Below are positions 15,238-25,223 of a stretch of DNA of 34,890 nucleotides, piece by piece. Position numbers and translations under genes: made by a program. Numbering within the stretch: the stretch's first letter is position 1; every line of letters starts with the position of its first letter. Source of the DNA: Thiorhodococcus minor (lineage in GTDB: Bacteria; Pseudomonadota; Gammaproteobacteria; Chromatiales; Chromatiaceae); NCBI RefSeq assembly GCF_010820565.1, contig NZ_JAAIJQ010000063.1, positions 1-34,890 on the forward strand, read 5' to 3'. The notes under the pieces are model-generated. The model worked only from the letters and a program-made list of their open reading frames with translations. It was not told where the DNA came from and did not search any database.

Positions 15238-16455
15238 CTAGCGCATCTGCTGCTGCATCAGACTCAGGATGCGCTGCCCGTTGGCCGACTGCTCGGGGCT
15301 ACCCTTCTCGTCCAGCACAGTGACGCGTGATTCCGTCTCATTGCCGGTGACCTTGATCTGGTACTTACGCACCTTGTCGAGATCGTCATCCTTGCGCCAG
15401 AAGGCCATCCGCGAAAGCATTCCGGGCTCTTGCTCGCCACGCGGTGGCGGGCCGCCCTCGGGACCGCCCCTGCCCGCGTAGCGCACATAGTAGACGCCAG
15501 CGCTTTGGTCACGGTCCTCAACCGCGAAGCCTGCGCGATCCAGCGCCAGCCCCGTTCTACGCCAAGCGCTGCGGTACTCTTCGGAGAGGACGAGCACGGG
15601 AGCACCGCCCTGAGTCACCAAGCGCGCGCTCGGCCCAGCGGCGGCGGCACTGCCACCGGACCCGGCCGCAGCCGAGGCGCGCTGCTGGGAGGCACCGAGA
15701 TAGACCATGAGCCGACGCAGCATCTCGGCCTCTTTCTCCGTATCGTTCCCGCTGGGCTCCCAGATGGCACGACTGCCGTCACCGATCGCATTGGTGACGA
15801 CGCGCTCCGCCATCCCGCGGTGGGTGAGGTGAATGTCAGTCGTCCCAGCCTTGACGCCCTTCTCGATCCTGAGGGTGTACTGGTCCCGCGTCGACGTCGA
15901 GTAGGCGCCCTCAAGGACCTTGCTGACCATGCGCGTCACGAAGTCCTTGCGGATCTCCGCGCGGTTGTCGAGCCAGTCCGTCCGCATCAGGCCGATGGTC
16001 GGGTCCTGCTCGACGAGCAGGATTCCTTGCTGACGCCAGAATGAAACGACCTTGGGCCACACGGCCTGAGGCTGGGCGGCGGCCTGGATCCAGCGATCGT
16101 TGCCGCGCCGCTTGAGCTCGACGTTGGGCAGTTCGGGCAGCACCTCCCCAGTGGTGGCCACGCGCTGGGGCTGCGTGCGGCTCCCGCTGTACTGGGAATA
16201 GGTGGTCGGCGCACCCGTGCCGTCCGGGATGTCGAGGGCGTCATTGAAGGTGCCCGCAGTCAGGTCCGGCGGGATCTCGAGATTGTTTGCGGCCTCGCGC
16301 TGCTTCTTGTAGACGAGTCGCTGATCCGGCAGCGCGTCATCGACCGCTCTCGAGCCACAGCCCATCAGTTGGGCGAGCACGACCAGGGTTGCCAGCAGAA
16401 CAAGAGGCTTGAAACGCGATCTGGAAATCATGGTTCTCTCAGTGGAAGTGGCCAT
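15238..16455 (-). CDS. bamC: BamC outer membrane assembly lipoprotein
   Basis: This 405-residue lipoprotein is BamC (NlpB), a component of the BAM complex that folds beta-barrel proteins into the outer membrane. The signal peptide ends in the lipobox LMGC (about residues 30-33), after which the lipid-anchored Cys is followed by the unstructured segment with LVYKKQREAANNLEIPPDLT, the family-typical region that binds BamD. Two helix-grip domains follow: about 110-250 (RWIQAAAQPQAVWPKVVSFWRQQGILL and so on) and 285-400. The first ATG at 16455 has GGAGG seven bases upstream; the ATG at 16431 is the alternative. The linker between domains is rich in Ala, Ser and Gly. It lies 24 bases after dapA, so they are one operon, the classic gammaproteobacterial dapA-bamC arrangement. 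Confidence 0.93.
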   Translation of the reverse strand: MATSTERTMISRSRFKPLVLLATLVVLAQLMGCGSRAVDDALPDQRLVYKKQREAANNLEIPPDLTAGTFNDALDIPDGTGAPTTYSQYSGSRTQPQRVATTGEVLPELPNVELKRRGNDRWIQAAAQPQAVWPKVVSFWRQQGILLVEQDPTIGLMRTDWLDNRAEIRKDFVTRMVSKVLEGAYSTSTRDQYTLRIEKGVKAGTTDIHLTHRGMAERVVTNAIGDGSRAIWEPSGNDTEKEAEMLRRLMVYLGASQQRASAAAGSGGSAAAAGPSARLVTQGGAPVLVLSEEYRSAWRRTGLALDRAGFAVEDRDQSAGVYYVRYAGRGGPEGGPPPRGEQEPGMLSRMAFWRKDDDLDKVRKYQIKVTGNETESRVTVLDEKGSPEQSANGQRILSLMQQQMR

Positions 16456-16479
16456 CCAGCGCCCTCCGCGCCATGCGCC

Positions 16480-17355
16480 TCAGAGCAGACCTGCATGGCT
16501 CATAGCGGTGCGGACACGCTCCTGGCAATCATCGCTGAGCCAGGTCAGCGGCAGACGAATGCCGTGCGCGCAGAGACCAAGCTCAGCGACTGCCCATTTC
16601 ACGGGAATCGGATTCGACTGGACGAAGAGGTCTCGGTGCAGCGGATCTAGCTTGGCGTTGATGGCTAGCGCCTGCTGCCGATCGCCGCGCAGGGCGGCCT
16701 CGCACATCTCCCGCATCAGGCGCGGAGCCAGATTGGAGGTCACCGAGATCACGCCATCGCCGCCGAGCAGCATCAGCTCGCAGGCGGTCGCGTCGTCACC
16801 GCTGTAGATGGCGAAATCCGGACCGCAGCGCTCGCGGATGGCGCGCACGCGGGTCAAGTCGCCCGTCGCCTCCTTCACGCCGATGATATTGCGGACCTCG
16901 GCGAGCCGAGACACGGTCTCCGGCTGCATGTCGCAGGCCGTCCGACCTGGCACGTTGTATAGAATCTGGGGGATGTCGACGGCCTCGGCGATGGCCTTGT
17001 GGTGCAGGTAAAGCCCCTCTTGGGTGGGCTTGTTGTAGTAGGGCGTGACCAGCAGCGCGGCGTCGGCGCCGGCCTCCTGGGCACAACGGGTGAGGACGAT
17101 GGCCTCGCGCGTCGAGTTGGCGCCGGTTCCGGCGATGATCGGGATGCGCCCGGCCGCCAGCTCGACGGTGCGGCGAATCACGGCGCAGTGCTCGTCCTCG
17201 TCCAGGGTCGCAGACTCGCCGGTAGTGCCGACGGAAACGATGGCGGTCGTCCCCTCGGCCACATGGAAATCGACGAGACGTTTCAGGCTCGCGTCATCGA
17301 CCTCCCCATCTGCGTGCATGGGCGTAACGAGCGCAACGATGCTGCCGCGGAACAT
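16480..17355 (-). CDS. dapA: 4-hydroxy-tetrahydrodipicolinate synthase
   Basis: This 291-residue protein is DapA, which condenses pyruvate with aspartate semialdehyde in the first step of the lysine and diaminopimelate branch. The Schiff-base lysine is in GVKEATGD near residue 161, the catalytic Tyr in YNVPGR near 133, and the GTTGES loop near residues 43-48. [18 protein letters not shown] is also characteristic. The length is standard for the family. GGAG lies 6 bases before the ATG. It is first in the dapA-bamC operon and is separated by 140 bases from the end of nuoN on the same strand, so it may also receive read-through from nuo. Confidence 0.97.
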   Translation of the reverse strand: MFRGSIVALVTPMHADGEVDDASLKRLVDFHVAEGTTAIVSVGTTGESATLDEDEHCAVIRRTVELAAGRIPIIAGTGANSTREAIVLTRCAQEAGADAALLVTPYYNKPTQEGLYLHHKAIAEAVDIPQILYNVPGRTACDMQPETVSRLAEVRNIIGVKEATGDLTRVRAIRERCGPDFAIYSGDDATACELMLLGGDGVISVTSNLAPRLMREMCEAALRGDRQQALAINAKLDPLHRDLFVQSNPIPVKWAVAELGLCAHGIRLPLTWLSDDCQERVRTAMSHAGLL

Positions 17356-17495
17356 GCTCCAACTCCACTTATCGAAGGCGTAGAACCAAAGCGGCCATGG
17401 TAGCTTGCGCGGCTAGATGGACACAACACACGCGATCGCCCAGCGGTTCCTGGAGAGCGCCGCACCAGGGCCCGCGCCCCAGCCTCCGCTTCGCA

Positions 17496-18935
17496 TCAGG
17501 CGAAGGCCGCCTGGCAGAGCGCCAGCAAGGACGCAGGAAAGACGCCAAGCGCGAGCAAAGCCAGTCCGTTGATGGACATGGCGACACGCACCCCACCGGT
17601 TGTCGTCAGCGCTGGGGCATCGTCAGCGGGCTTGTCGAAGTAGATGTACTTGACGACACGCAGATAGTAGAAGGCGCCGATGATGGAGAAGAAGACGGCG
17701 ACCAGCGCGAGCCAGACCATGTCGATGCGGATCACGGCTTCGAGCACCAGCAGCTTCGCCATGAAGCCCACGGTCGGCGGCACGCCCGCCATGGAGAACA
17801 TGACGAGCGCCATCATGGCCGCGTACCAGGCATCCCGGTCGTTGAGCCCCTTCAGGTCCTCGAGCCTCTCGGCATCGAAGCCTTCACGGCTGAGGATGAG
17901 CAGGATGCCGAAGGCGCCCGCCGCCATGACCGCGTAGACGATGGAGTAGAACATGGCCGAGGCATAGCCTTGCTGCGACCCCGCCAGCAGCCCCAGGAAG
18001 ATGAAGCCGACGTGCGAGATGGTCGAGTAGGCCAGCATGCGCTTGATGTTGGATTGCGCGATGGCCACGACATTGCCCAAGCCCATGGAGAGCACGGCCA
18101 GGATGACCAGCATCTGCTGCCAATCCGGATGCAAGCTCTGCAAGCCATCGACCAGCATGCGGATGGCGAGCGCGAAGGCAGCGATCTTGGGCGCGCTGCC
18201 CAGGATCAGAACCGCGGGTGTGGGGGCACCCTCGTAGATGTCCGGAACCCACATGTGGAAGGGCACAGCGCCGAACTTGAAGCCGATCCCGATGACCAGG
18301 AAAGCGATCCCGAAGACCAGCACCTTGTCCGACATGCCCTGCTCCGCCACCGCCTGCGCGACGGGGGCAAACTCGATCGAGCCGGTCGCGCCATAGATCA
18401 TGGAGATCCCATAGAGCAGCATGCCGGAGCCCAGGGCCCCGAGCACGAAATACTTCATGGCCGCCTCGGCGCCCTTCTGCGAATCGCGGTCGAAGGCGAC
18501 CAGGGCGTAGAGCGAGAGCGCCTGTAGCTCCAGTCCGAGATAGAGCGGTAGGAAGCTGTTGGCCGAGACCATGATCAGCATGCCGAGGATCGCGAGCAGC
18601 GCCAGCACGTAGAACTCGCCGACCAGCATGCCGCGGTCCTGGAGCCAGGAGCGGACATAGACGAAGGCCAGCAGACTGACGATGAGGATGGCGCCCCTGA
18701 GCAGATCGGTCACATCGTCGCGAATGAGGTTACCGTCGAAGAACACCTGAGGCTCGCCGCCACCGACGGCGCCAGTCAGCACGATCGCGATGGCGAGACC
18801 GACCAGCGTCAGGGTGTGATTGCGCCCCTTGTCTTGCTCCTTGAGGTAGAGATCGGCGATGAGGACCACACTCGCGGTGATCAGGAGGGTGATCTCCGGC
18901 AGGATCGGGATCAGATTGGCGGCGTCGAAATGCAT
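17496..18935 (-). CDS. nuoN: NADH-quinone oxidoreductase subunit N
   Basis: This 479-residue inner membrane protein is one of the three antiporter-like proton-pumping subunits of complex I. It has about 14 hydrophobic helices. Family landmarks are FYVLALLAILGMLIMVSANSFLPLYLGLELQALSLYALVAF, with the conserved Glu of helix 5, and a lysine in GIGFKFGAVPFHMWVPDIYEGAPTPAV. The length equals that of E. coli NuoN. It is the last nuo gene and follows nuoM by 51 bases. The ribosome binding site is weak (AAAGAAC), suggesting translation may rely on coupling with nuoM. The next gene, dapA, is 140 bases downstream on the same strand. Confidence 0.97.
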   Translation of the reverse strand: MHFDAANLIPILPEITLLITASVVLIADLYLKEQDKGRNHTLTLVGLAIAIVLTGAVGGGEPQVFFDGNLIRDDVTDLLRGAILIVSLLAFVYVRSWLQDRGMLVGEFYVLALLAILGMLIMVSANSFLPLYLGLELQALSLYALVAFDRDSQKGAEAAMKYFVLGALGSGMLLYGISMIYGATGSIEFAPVAQAVAEQGMSDKVLVFGIAFLVIGIGFKFGAVPFHMWVPDIYEGAPTPAVLILGSAPKIAAFALAIRMLVDGLQSLHPDWQQMLVILAVLSMGLGNVVAIAQSNIKRMLAYSTISHVGFIFLGLLAGSQQGYASAMFYSIVYAVMAAGAFGILLILSREGFDAERLEDLKGLNDRDAWYAAMMALVMFSMAGVPPTVGFMAKLLVLEAVIRIDMVWLALVAVFFSIIGAFYYLRVVKYIYFDKPADDAPALTTTGGVRVAMSINGLALLALGVFPASLLALCQAAFA

Positions 18936-18986
18936 GTTCTTTAATCCGATTCGATGAGGCTCGGTGCGTCGGCAATAGCCGCGGCG

Positions 18987-20567
18987 CTAGTCCTGATTCA
19001 AGGTCGAGGCGACCCGCTCGGAAACGGGAAGCAGGCAGTCGCCGCGCTCGGCGGCGGGCAGCTTGCAGATCTGCACCTGCTCCACCAGATTCTCGACCGT
19101 CGCATGCATGACATTCATCAGCGGCGCGGGCCAGAGGCCGAGCGCCAGCACGGCTGCAGCCAGCACACCCAGATTGATGCGCTCGCGCAGATCGAGATCT
19201 CTGAGCGCAGCAACCTTGTCATTCTTCACCTCGCCAAAGACGACCCGCTTGACCATCCAGAGGGTGAAGGCGGCGGCCAGGATCAAGGTCGTCGCCGCGA
19301 GGAAGGCCCACCAGAAGTCGGCGCGGAAGGTGGCCAGGATGACCATGAACTCGCCGACGAAGCCGGAGGTGCCTGGCAGACCCGCGTTGGCCATGGCGAA
19401 ATAGACCATGAAGGCGCCGAACCAGGGCATGGTGTTGATGACGCCGCCGTAGTCGGCGATCTCGCGCGAGTGGACGCGGTCGTAGAGCACGCCGACGCAG
19501 AGGAAGAGCGCGCCAGAGATGAACCCATGCGAGATCATCTGCACCATGCCGCCCTCGATGCCCATGACGGAGCCACCGGAGACGTTGGGATTCGTCACGA
19601 TGCTGAAGACGATGAAGAAGCCCAGGGTGACGAAGCCCATGTGCGCGATCGAGGAGTAGGCGATCAGCTTCTTCATGTCCTGCTGCACCAGGGCGACGAA
19701 GCCGATGTAGACGATGGCGATCAGCGACAGGGCGATGATGAGCCAGTCGAGCGAGGCGCTCGCGTCCGGCGTGATGGGCAGAGAGAAGCGCAGGAAGCCG
19801 TAGCCGCCGATCTTCAGCATAATGGCGGCCAGGATGACCGAGCCACCCGTCGGTGCCTCGACGTGCGCGTCCGGCAGCCAGGTGTGCACCGGGAACATGG
19901 GCACCTTGACCGCGAAGGCGAGCAGGAAGGCGATGAAGATGAGGATCTGCGCCTTCATGCCCAGCTCCAGCGTATGGAAATCCAGGATGCTGAAGCTGCC
20001 GGACTGGAAGTACATGTAGATCAGCGCGACCAGCATGAAGACCGAGCCGAAGAAGGTATAGAGGAAGAACTTGATGGTCGCATAGACCCGGTTCGGCCCT
20101 CCCCAGACCCCGATGATGATGAACATCGGAATCAGCATCGCCTCCCAGAAGACATAGAAGAGCACGGCGTCCAGGGCGGAGAAGACACCCACCATGACGC
20201 CGTCCATGATCAGGAAGGCCGCCAGATACTGGCTCGGCTTGTAGGTGATGACCTCCCAGCCCGCGATCACCACGAAGATGGTGATGAAGGTGGTGAGGAC
20301 GATCAGCGGCATGGAGATGCCGTCGACACCGAGGAAATACTCGACGTTGAAGCTGGGGATCCAGGACACGCGCTCGACGAACTGCATCTCGGCGGTGCTG
20401 GAATCGAAGCCGATCCAGAGCCCGAGGCTGACGAGGAACGTCAGGATCGCGAACGCCAGGGCCGTCCACTTGGACAGTTCCTTCTCCTTGTCGCCGCTGG
20501 CCAGGACGACCAGACCACCGATGATCGGCAGCCAAATCGTCAGCGTCAGCAGGGGAAGCTCATTCAT
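18987..20567 (-). CDS. nuoM: NADH-quinone oxidoreductase subunit M
   Basis: This 526-residue membrane subunit of complex I is the middle antiporter-like module. The conserved region FYVFWEAMLIPMFIIIGVWGGPNRVYATIKFFLYT contains the essential helix-5 Glu, and FAVKVPMFPVHTWLPDAHVEAPTGGSVILA contains the Lys/His proton path. It contains about 14 helices. GGAGG precedes the ATG by eight bases. It lies between nuoL (22 bases upstream) and nuoN in the operon. The long open frame on the opposite strand, rich in Asp, Gly and His, is a codon-bias shadow. Confidence 0.97.
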   Translation of the reverse strand: MNELPLLTLTIWLPIIGGLVVLASGDKEKELSKWTALAFAILTFLVSLGLWIGFDSSTAEMQFVERVSWIPSFNVEYFLGVDGISMPLIVLTTFITIFVVIAGWEVITYKPSQYLAAFLIMDGVMVGVFSALDAVLFYVFWEAMLIPMFIIIGVWGGPNRVYATIKFFLYTFFGSVFMLVALIYMYFQSGSFSILDFHTLELGMKAQILIFIAFLLAFAVKVPMFPVHTWLPDAHVEAPTGGSVILAAIMLKIGGYGFLRFSLPITPDASASLDWLIIALSLIAIVYIGFVALVQQDMKKLIAYSSIAHMGFVTLGFFIVFSIVTNPNVSGGSVMGIEGGMVQMISHGFISGALFLCVGVLYDRVHSREIADYGGVINTMPWFGAFMVYFAMANAGLPGTSGFVGEFMVILATFRADFWWAFLAATTLILAAAFTLWMVKRVVFGEVKNDKVAALRDLDLRERINLGVLAAAVLALGLWPAPLMNVMHATVENLVEQVQICKLPAAERGDCLLPVSERVASTLNQD

Positions 20568-20589
20568 GCTGGGTCGCCTCCGTTCGGCG

Positions 20590-22596
20590 TCAAAGCGTTA
20601 CGAAGAGCGTCAGGAGGCCGACCAGCCCGACGATCATCGCAATGGCATAGTGGTAGAGGTATCCGGTCTGCAGATGGCGGAAGCGCTGTGCCATCCGGCC
20701 AACCGAGCGCGCGGAGCCGTTGACGATGGCGCCGTCGATGAGCGCGCGGTCGCCAGCCGTCCAGAGCACTCGGCCGAGGCTGCGCCCCCCGCCGGCGAAG
20801 ACGCGCTGGTTGAAGTCGTCGAAGCCGTACTTGTTCTGCAGCGCCCGGGTGACGGGACCGCCGAGAGCCTGAAGCTGGTCGTCGATGCGCGGATTCCACT
20901 TGTGGAAAAGCCACCAGATGAGCGTCGCCAGAGTCAGCCCAGTCGCGGCGAGGACGAATGGCAGCGCGCCAAGACCATGATGGAGGAAGGCCGCCTGCCC
21001 CTCCCAATGCTCGCGCAGGTGGTGGAGCGTGTCGTGCTCGTGGGCGACGACGATGGGATTCCAATCACCGGAGACCCACCAATCGTTCACCAGCATGGGC
21101 TCGACGGTATACCAGCCGAGGAAGACGGACGGGATCGCCAGCAGCACCAGCGGCAGAGTGACAACCCAGGGCGACTCGTGCAGATGGTGCTTGGTGTGCT
21201 CGTCCATGCGCTCCCTGCCATGGAAGACCAGATAGTACATGCGGAAGCTGTAGAGTGCGGTCACGAAGACCCCGGCGGTCAGCAGCAGCGAGGCATAACC
21301 CGAGCCCGCCACGTGCGATGCCCCAACCGCCTCGATGATGGCGTCCTTGGAGAAGAAACCGGAGAAGCCGGGGAAACCGATGAGCGCGAGGCTTCCCAAG
21401 AGCGCGGTCAACCAGGTCAGCGGCATGCGCTTCCAGAGGCCACCCATCTCACGGATATCCTGCTTGTGGTGCATGGCGATGATCACCGAGCCAGCCGCGA
21501 GGAAGAGCAGTGCCTTGAAGAAGGCGTGGGTCATGAGATGGAAGATGCCCGCCGCGTAGGCAGAAGCGCCCAGCGCGGTGACCATGTAGCCGAGCTGGGA
21601 GAGCGTCGAGTAGGCGACCACGCGCTTGATGTCGTTCTGCACCAGACCGATGAGCCCCATGAAAAAGGCCGTCGTCGCGCCGATGATGAGCACGAAGCTG
21701 AGCGCCGTCTCCGAGAGCTCGTAGAGCGGCGACATGCGCGCCACCATGAAGACGCCCGCGGTGACCATGGTCGCGGCATGGATGAGCGCCGAGATGGGGG
21801 TCGGGCCTTCCATGGAGTCCGGCAGCCAGACGTGCAGCGGCACCTGCGCCGACTTACCCATGGCGCCGATGAAGAGCAGGATGCAGATCAGCGTCATCAA
21901 GGAGACACCGCCAAAGACGTCGACCTGCGTATCCGCATGCTCGGGCGCGGCGGCGAAGACCTCCGCATAGTCCATCGAGCCGAAATACATGCCGACGGCG
22001 GCGATGCCTAAGATGAAGCCGAAGTCACCGACGCGGTTGACCAGGAAGGCCTTGAGGTTGGCGAAGATGGCGCTCTCGCGCGTCGACCAGAAGCCGATCA
22101 GCAGATAGGACACCAGCCCCACCGCCTCCCAGCCGAAGAACAACTGCATGAAGTTGTTCGACATGACCAGCATCAGCATGGAGAAGGTGAACAGCGAGAT
22201 ATAGCTGAAGAAGCGCTGATAGCTGTTCTTGCCGGACAGCGCGCCATGCGGCCAGTTGTGCTCGTCATCCGCCATGTAGCCGATGGTATAGATGTGCACC
22301 ATCAGGGAGACGAAGCTTACGGTCGCCATCATCACGGCGGTCAGCTTATCGATGAGGAAGCCGACCTCGAAGTGCATCCCGTCCGAGACCATCCAGGTGT
22401 AAACGGGTCCGTTGAACACGGCCGCATCGCCCCAGACGAAGCGTCCCAGCACGAACAGCGAGAGCCCCGCCGAGACCGCCACGCCGGCAATGGTCGCCGT
22501 ATGCGCACCCCGGCGCCCAATCCGGCCCCCGAAGAAACCGGCGACGATGGCGCCGATCAGCGGCGCGAGCACAATTGTTATGTAGACGTTTTCCAT
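20590..22596 (-). CDS. nuoL: NADH-quinone oxidoreductase subunit L
   Basis: This 668-residue protein is the largest antiporter-like subunit, at the distal end of the complex I membrane arm. It has the NuoL core (about residues 60-440), with LFFGWEAVGLVSYLLIGFW carrying the functional Glu and GKSAQVPLHVWLPDSMEGPTPISALIHAATM, followed by the lateral helix region that spans the arm and ends in a terminal helix. Its length is slightly above that of E. coli NuoL (613). It follows nuoK after a 70-base gap, the largest in this half of the operon. The ribosome binding site is weak. Confidence 0.97.
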   Translation of the reverse strand: MENVYITIVLAPLIGAIVAGFFGGRIGRRGAHTATIAGVAVSAGLSLFVLGRFVWGDAAVFNGPVYTWMVSDGMHFEVGFLIDKLTAVMMATVSFVSLMVHIYTIGYMADDEHNWPHGALSGKNSYQRFFSYISLFTFSMLMLVMSNNFMQLFFGWEAVGLVSYLLIGFWSTRESAIFANLKAFLVNRVGDFGFILGIAAVGMYFGSMDYAEVFAAAPEHADTQVDVFGGVSLMTLICILLFIGAMGKSAQVPLHVWLPDSMEGPTPISALIHAATMVTAGVFMVARMSPLYELSETALSFVLIIGATTAFFMGLIGLVQNDIKRVVAYSTLSQLGYMVTALGASAYAAGIFHLMTHAFFKALLFLAAGSVIIAMHHKQDIREMGGLWKRMPLTWLTALLGSLALIGFPGFSGFFSKDAIIEAVGASHVAGSGYASLLLTAGVFVTALYSFRMYYLVFHGRERMDEHTKHHLHESPWVVTLPLVLLAIPSVFLGWYTVEPMLVNDWWVSGDWNPIVVAHEHDTLHHLREHWEGQAAFLHHGLGALPFVLAATGLTLATLIWWLFHKWNPRIDDQLQALGGPVTRALQNKYGFDDFNQRVFAGGGRSLGRVLWTAGDRALIDGAIVNGSARSVGRMAQRFRHLQTGYLYHYAIAMIVGLVGLLTLFVTL

Positions 22597-22666
22597 CTTC
22601 TGGTATCGGCTCTTTCGCTAGCGTGAGTGGACGGAGCAGGAAGCCTGCGGACGCTCGGCCCGCCCC

Positions 22667-22972
22667 CTATCCCTTCAGCGCATCCAAGTCCTCGACGTTG
22701 ATGGTCTTCCGATTGCGGAACAGGACCACCAGAATAGCCAGGCCGATCGCTGCCTCGGCCGCGGCGACGGTCAATATGAAGAAGACGAAGACTTGCCCCG
22801 TCATGTCGCCCAGGAAATGCGAGAAGGCGACGAAGTTCATGTTCACCGCGAGCAGCATCAGCTCGATGCACATCAGCAGCAGGATGACGTTCTTCCGGTT
22901 GAGGAAGATCCCAGCGACGGCGATGGAGAAGAGCAGGCCGCCCAGGATCAGGTAGTCGGAAAGTGCGATCAT
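22667..22972 (-). CDS. nuoK: NADH-quinone oxidoreductase subunit K
   Basis: This 101-residue protein has three membrane helices and is a core complex I subunit. Two buried glutamates essential for proton movement are visible: in [11 protein letters not shown] (about residue 36) and [11 protein letters not shown] (about residue 72). The length is the same as E. coli NuoK. The ATG overlaps the nuoJ stop codon by four bases (ATGA), so they are translationally coupled. Confidence 0.97.
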   Translation of the reverse strand: MIALSDYLILGGLLFSIAVAGIFLNRKNVILLLMCIELMLLAVNMNFVAFSHFLGDMTGQVFVFFILTVAAAEAAIGLAILVVLFRNRKTINVEDLDALKG

Positions 22973-23622
22973 GACTTCTCCTCCGCCGCGCGCTGAGCAC
23001 CCGGCACCTCAGCTGGGACCACGACTTCCGGCGCCATCTTCACCAGACGCACGCGCTTGGGGCCCTTCTTGATCCGGACCTGCCGCGATGGATCGACATA
23101 CTTGTTGTCGGGGCGGCGCCTCAGCGTCAGACGGATGGCCGCCACGATCGCGACCAGCAGAATCACGGCGGCGATCTCGACCGGGTACAAGTAAATGGTG
23201 TAGAGCACGCGCCCAAGGTCGGCGGCGTTGTTAGCGTCCGCACTCGCCGGCTCGGGGGCCGGGAAGGCTTCCAGACCGAAGTTGCTCGGCCCGACGATCA
23301 GGAAGATCTCGACCGCCATCACCGCCGCGATCAGGATCCCGACCGGCAGATAGCGGATGAAGCCTGCTCTCAGGGTCGCGATGTCGATGTCGAGCATCAT
23401 GACGACGAAGAGGAAGAGGACCATCACGGCGCCGATATAGACCAGCACCAGGACGATACCGAGGAACTCGGCCTCCAGCAGCACCCAAAGCGCCGCGCTG
23501 CCCACGAAGGCAAGCACCAGAAAGAGCACCGAATGCACCGGGTTCTTCCGCGTGATCACCATCCCCGCGGCCCATAGGGTTATTAGCGCGAAGACGTAGA
23601 AGAGGAATTTTTCAAAGCCCAT
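22969..23622 (-). CDS. nuoJ: NADH-quinone oxidoreductase subunit J
   Basis: This 217-residue membrane subunit has five helices. The conserved block [28 protein letters not shown] contains the pi-bulge helix typical of NuoJ. After the last helix it has a longer basic cytoplasmic tail (about residues 170-217, with [20 protein letters not shown]) than E. coli NuoJ of 184 residues. It follows nuoI after about 29 bases and overlaps nuoK by 4 bases. Confidence 0.96.
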   Translation of the reverse strand: MGFEKFLFYVFALITLWAAGMVITRKNPVHSVLFLVLAFVGSAALWVLLEAEFLGIVLVLVYIGAVMVLFLFVVMMLDIDIATLRAGFIRYLPVGILIAAVMAVEIFLIVGPSNFGLEAFPAPEPASADANNAADLGRVLYTIYLYPVEIAAVILLVAIVAAIRLTLRRRPDNKYVDPSRQVRIKKGPKRVRLVKMAPEVVVPAEVPGAQRAAEEKS

Positions 23623-23651
23623 AATTCTTCTCGTTTGGCGACAGGGCGCAT

Positions 23652-24143
23652 CTAGCGGTACGGCGCATCGGCCGCTCGGGCAGCAGCGATCTCGGCTTCG
23701 TACTTGTCACCGATCGCCAATAGCTTGTCCTTTGTCATGATGTTCTCGCCGCGGTTCTCGAAGTGGTACTCGTAGACACCTGTCTCGACGATGGAGTCGA
23801 CCGGGCAGGACTCTTCGCAAAAGCCGCAGTAGATGCACTTGAAGAGGTCGATGTCATAGCGCGTCGTGCGGCGCGTCCCGTCCTCGCGCGGCTCGGCCTC
23901 AATGGTGATGGCAAGCGCCGGACAGACCGCCTCGCACAGCTTGCAGGCGATACACCGCTCTTCGCCGTTCGGGTAGCGGCGCAAGGCATGCAGACCACGG
24001 AAGCGCGGCGAGATGGGCGCGCGCTCCTCGGGGTACTGGACGGTGAACTTCCGCTTGAACAGATAGCCGCCCGTTAGACGAAGCCCCTTGAAGAGCTCCG
24101 CCAACATCAGGCTTTGGAGGTATTCGCGTGCGGTTTTCAGCAT
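23652..24143 (-). CDS. nuoI: NADH-quinone oxidoreductase subunit I
   Basis: This 163-residue peripheral-arm protein carries two 4Fe-4S clusters (N6a and N6b). The two ligand sets are [12 protein letters not shown] and [12 protein letters not shown], each CxxCxxCxxxCP. The N-terminal segment ([32 protein letters not shown]) anchors it to the membrane arm. I set the start at 24143 because AGGAAGG lies just upstream and because the upstream ATG at 24170 would overlap nuoH. It passes electrons towards NuoB cluster N2. Confidence 0.96.
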   Translation of the reverse strand: MLKTAREYLQSLMLAELFKGLRLTGGYLFKRKFTVQYPEERAPISPRFRGLHALRRYPNGEERCIACKLCEAVCPALAITIEAEPREDGTRRTTRYDIDLFKCIYCGFCEESCPVDSIVETGVYEYHFENRGENIMTKDKLLAIGDKYEAEIAAARAADAPYR

Positions 24144-24157
24144 CCTTCCTCTCCGGA

Positions 24158-25192
24158 TCAAGCGGACCACCAGGGCGGTAGCCGATAGACCACCGCGAGC
24201 GCCACGACCAGGATCCAGACGATCGTGATCGGAATGAAGACCTTCCAGCCCAGGCGCATGATCTGGTCATAGCGGTAGCGCGGAAAGGTCGCGCGCAGCC
24301 ACAGGAAGACGAACATGAAGAAGAAGGTCTTGAGCAGCAGCCAGTGGAAGCCGTCCTGCAGGACCCAGATGTCCCAGGTCCAGGCCTCGGGCAGCGGCGA
24401 CAGCCATCCGCCCATGAAGAGCAGCGCGGTCAGGGCCGAGATGAGGATCATGTTGGCATACTCGGCCAGGAAGAAGACCGCGAAGGCCATGCCGGAATAT
24501 TCCACATGGAAGCCCGCAACGATCTCCGATTCGCCCTCGGCGACGTCGAAGGGCGCACGGTTGGTCTCGGCCACGCCGGAGATCAGATAGACCCCGAACA
24601 AGGGGAGCAATGGCAGCCAGAACCATGTCAGGAAGCTCCCCTGCTGCGCCTCGACGATAGCGCCGAGGTTCAAGCTCCCCGCCGCGACCAGCACCCCGAC
24701 GAGGGCAAAGCCCATGGCGATCTCATAGGCCACGATCTGGGCCGCGACGCGCATGGAGCCCAAGAGGGCGTAGCGCGAGTTCGACGCCCAGCCGGCGATG
24801 ATGACGCCGTAGACGCCGACCGAGCTCAGCGCCAGGATGTAGAGCAGCCCGGCATTGATGTCGGCCAGCACCAGCCCCTCGTCGAAGGGAAAGACCGCCC
24901 AAACGGCCATGGCCGGGGCGATCGCCATCATGGGCGCAAGCAGAAAGAGCGTCTTGTCCGCCTTGGTCGGGATGACGATCTCTTTCATCATCAGCTTCAG
25001 CGCATCGGCGATGGGCTGAAGCAGCCCGCGCCAGCCGACGCGGTTCGGACCGATGCGGACCTGCATGTAGCCGATGACCTTACGCTCGGCGTAGGTGTAA
25101 TAGGCCACCATGCCCAGCAGCGGCAGGAGGATTGCGGTGATCTTCAAAAGGATTTGGATCACCAGCGGGAGCGCGTTCCAAAGCTCAATCAT
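24158..25192 (-). CDS. nuoH: NADH-quinone oxidoreductase subunit H
   Basis: This 344-residue membrane protein with eight or more helices forms the quinone chamber at the junction of the two arms of complex I. The landmarks are [37 protein letters not shown] and [40 protein letters not shown], both highly conserved with the charged residues of the E-channel. The C-terminal block [21 protein letters not shown] is standard. It lies between nuoG and nuoI with small gaps. Confidence 0.97.
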   Translation of the reverse strand: MIELWNALPLVIQILLKITAILLPLLGMVAYYTYAERKVIGYMQVRIGPNRVGWRGLLQPIADALKLMMKEIVIPTKADKTLFLLAPMMAIAPAMAVWAVFPFDEGLVLADINAGLLYILALSSVGVYGVIIAGWASNSRYALLGSMRVAAQIVAYEIAMGFALVGVLVAAGSLNLGAIVEAQQGSFLTWFWLPLLPLFGVYLISGVAETNRAPFDVAEGESEIVAGFHVEYSGMAFAVFFLAEYANMILISALTALLFMGGWLSPLPEAWTWDIWVLQDGFHWLLLKTFFFMFVFLWLRATFPRYRYDQIMRLGWKVFIPITIVWILVVALAVVYRLPPWWSA

Positions 25193-25223
25193 CTTTGTCG
25201 TCTCGTCACTTCTCGCCAGTGGC

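Noticed and set aside
14906-15241. 111-codon frame between lutC and bamC
   Set aside because: No ribosome binding site, random-looking residues and it overlaps the bamC end; kept only as a note in the gap entry.
18954-20723. 589-codon open frame on the plus strand opposite nuoM, rich in Asp, Gly, His and Glu
   Set aside because: It is antisense to a clear nuoM and shows the biased composition expected of the reverse strand of GC-rich membrane-protein codons; no domain is visible.
20245-22011. 588-codon open frame on the plus strand opposite nuoL
   Set aside because: Shadow of nuoL with low-complexity composition and no family features.
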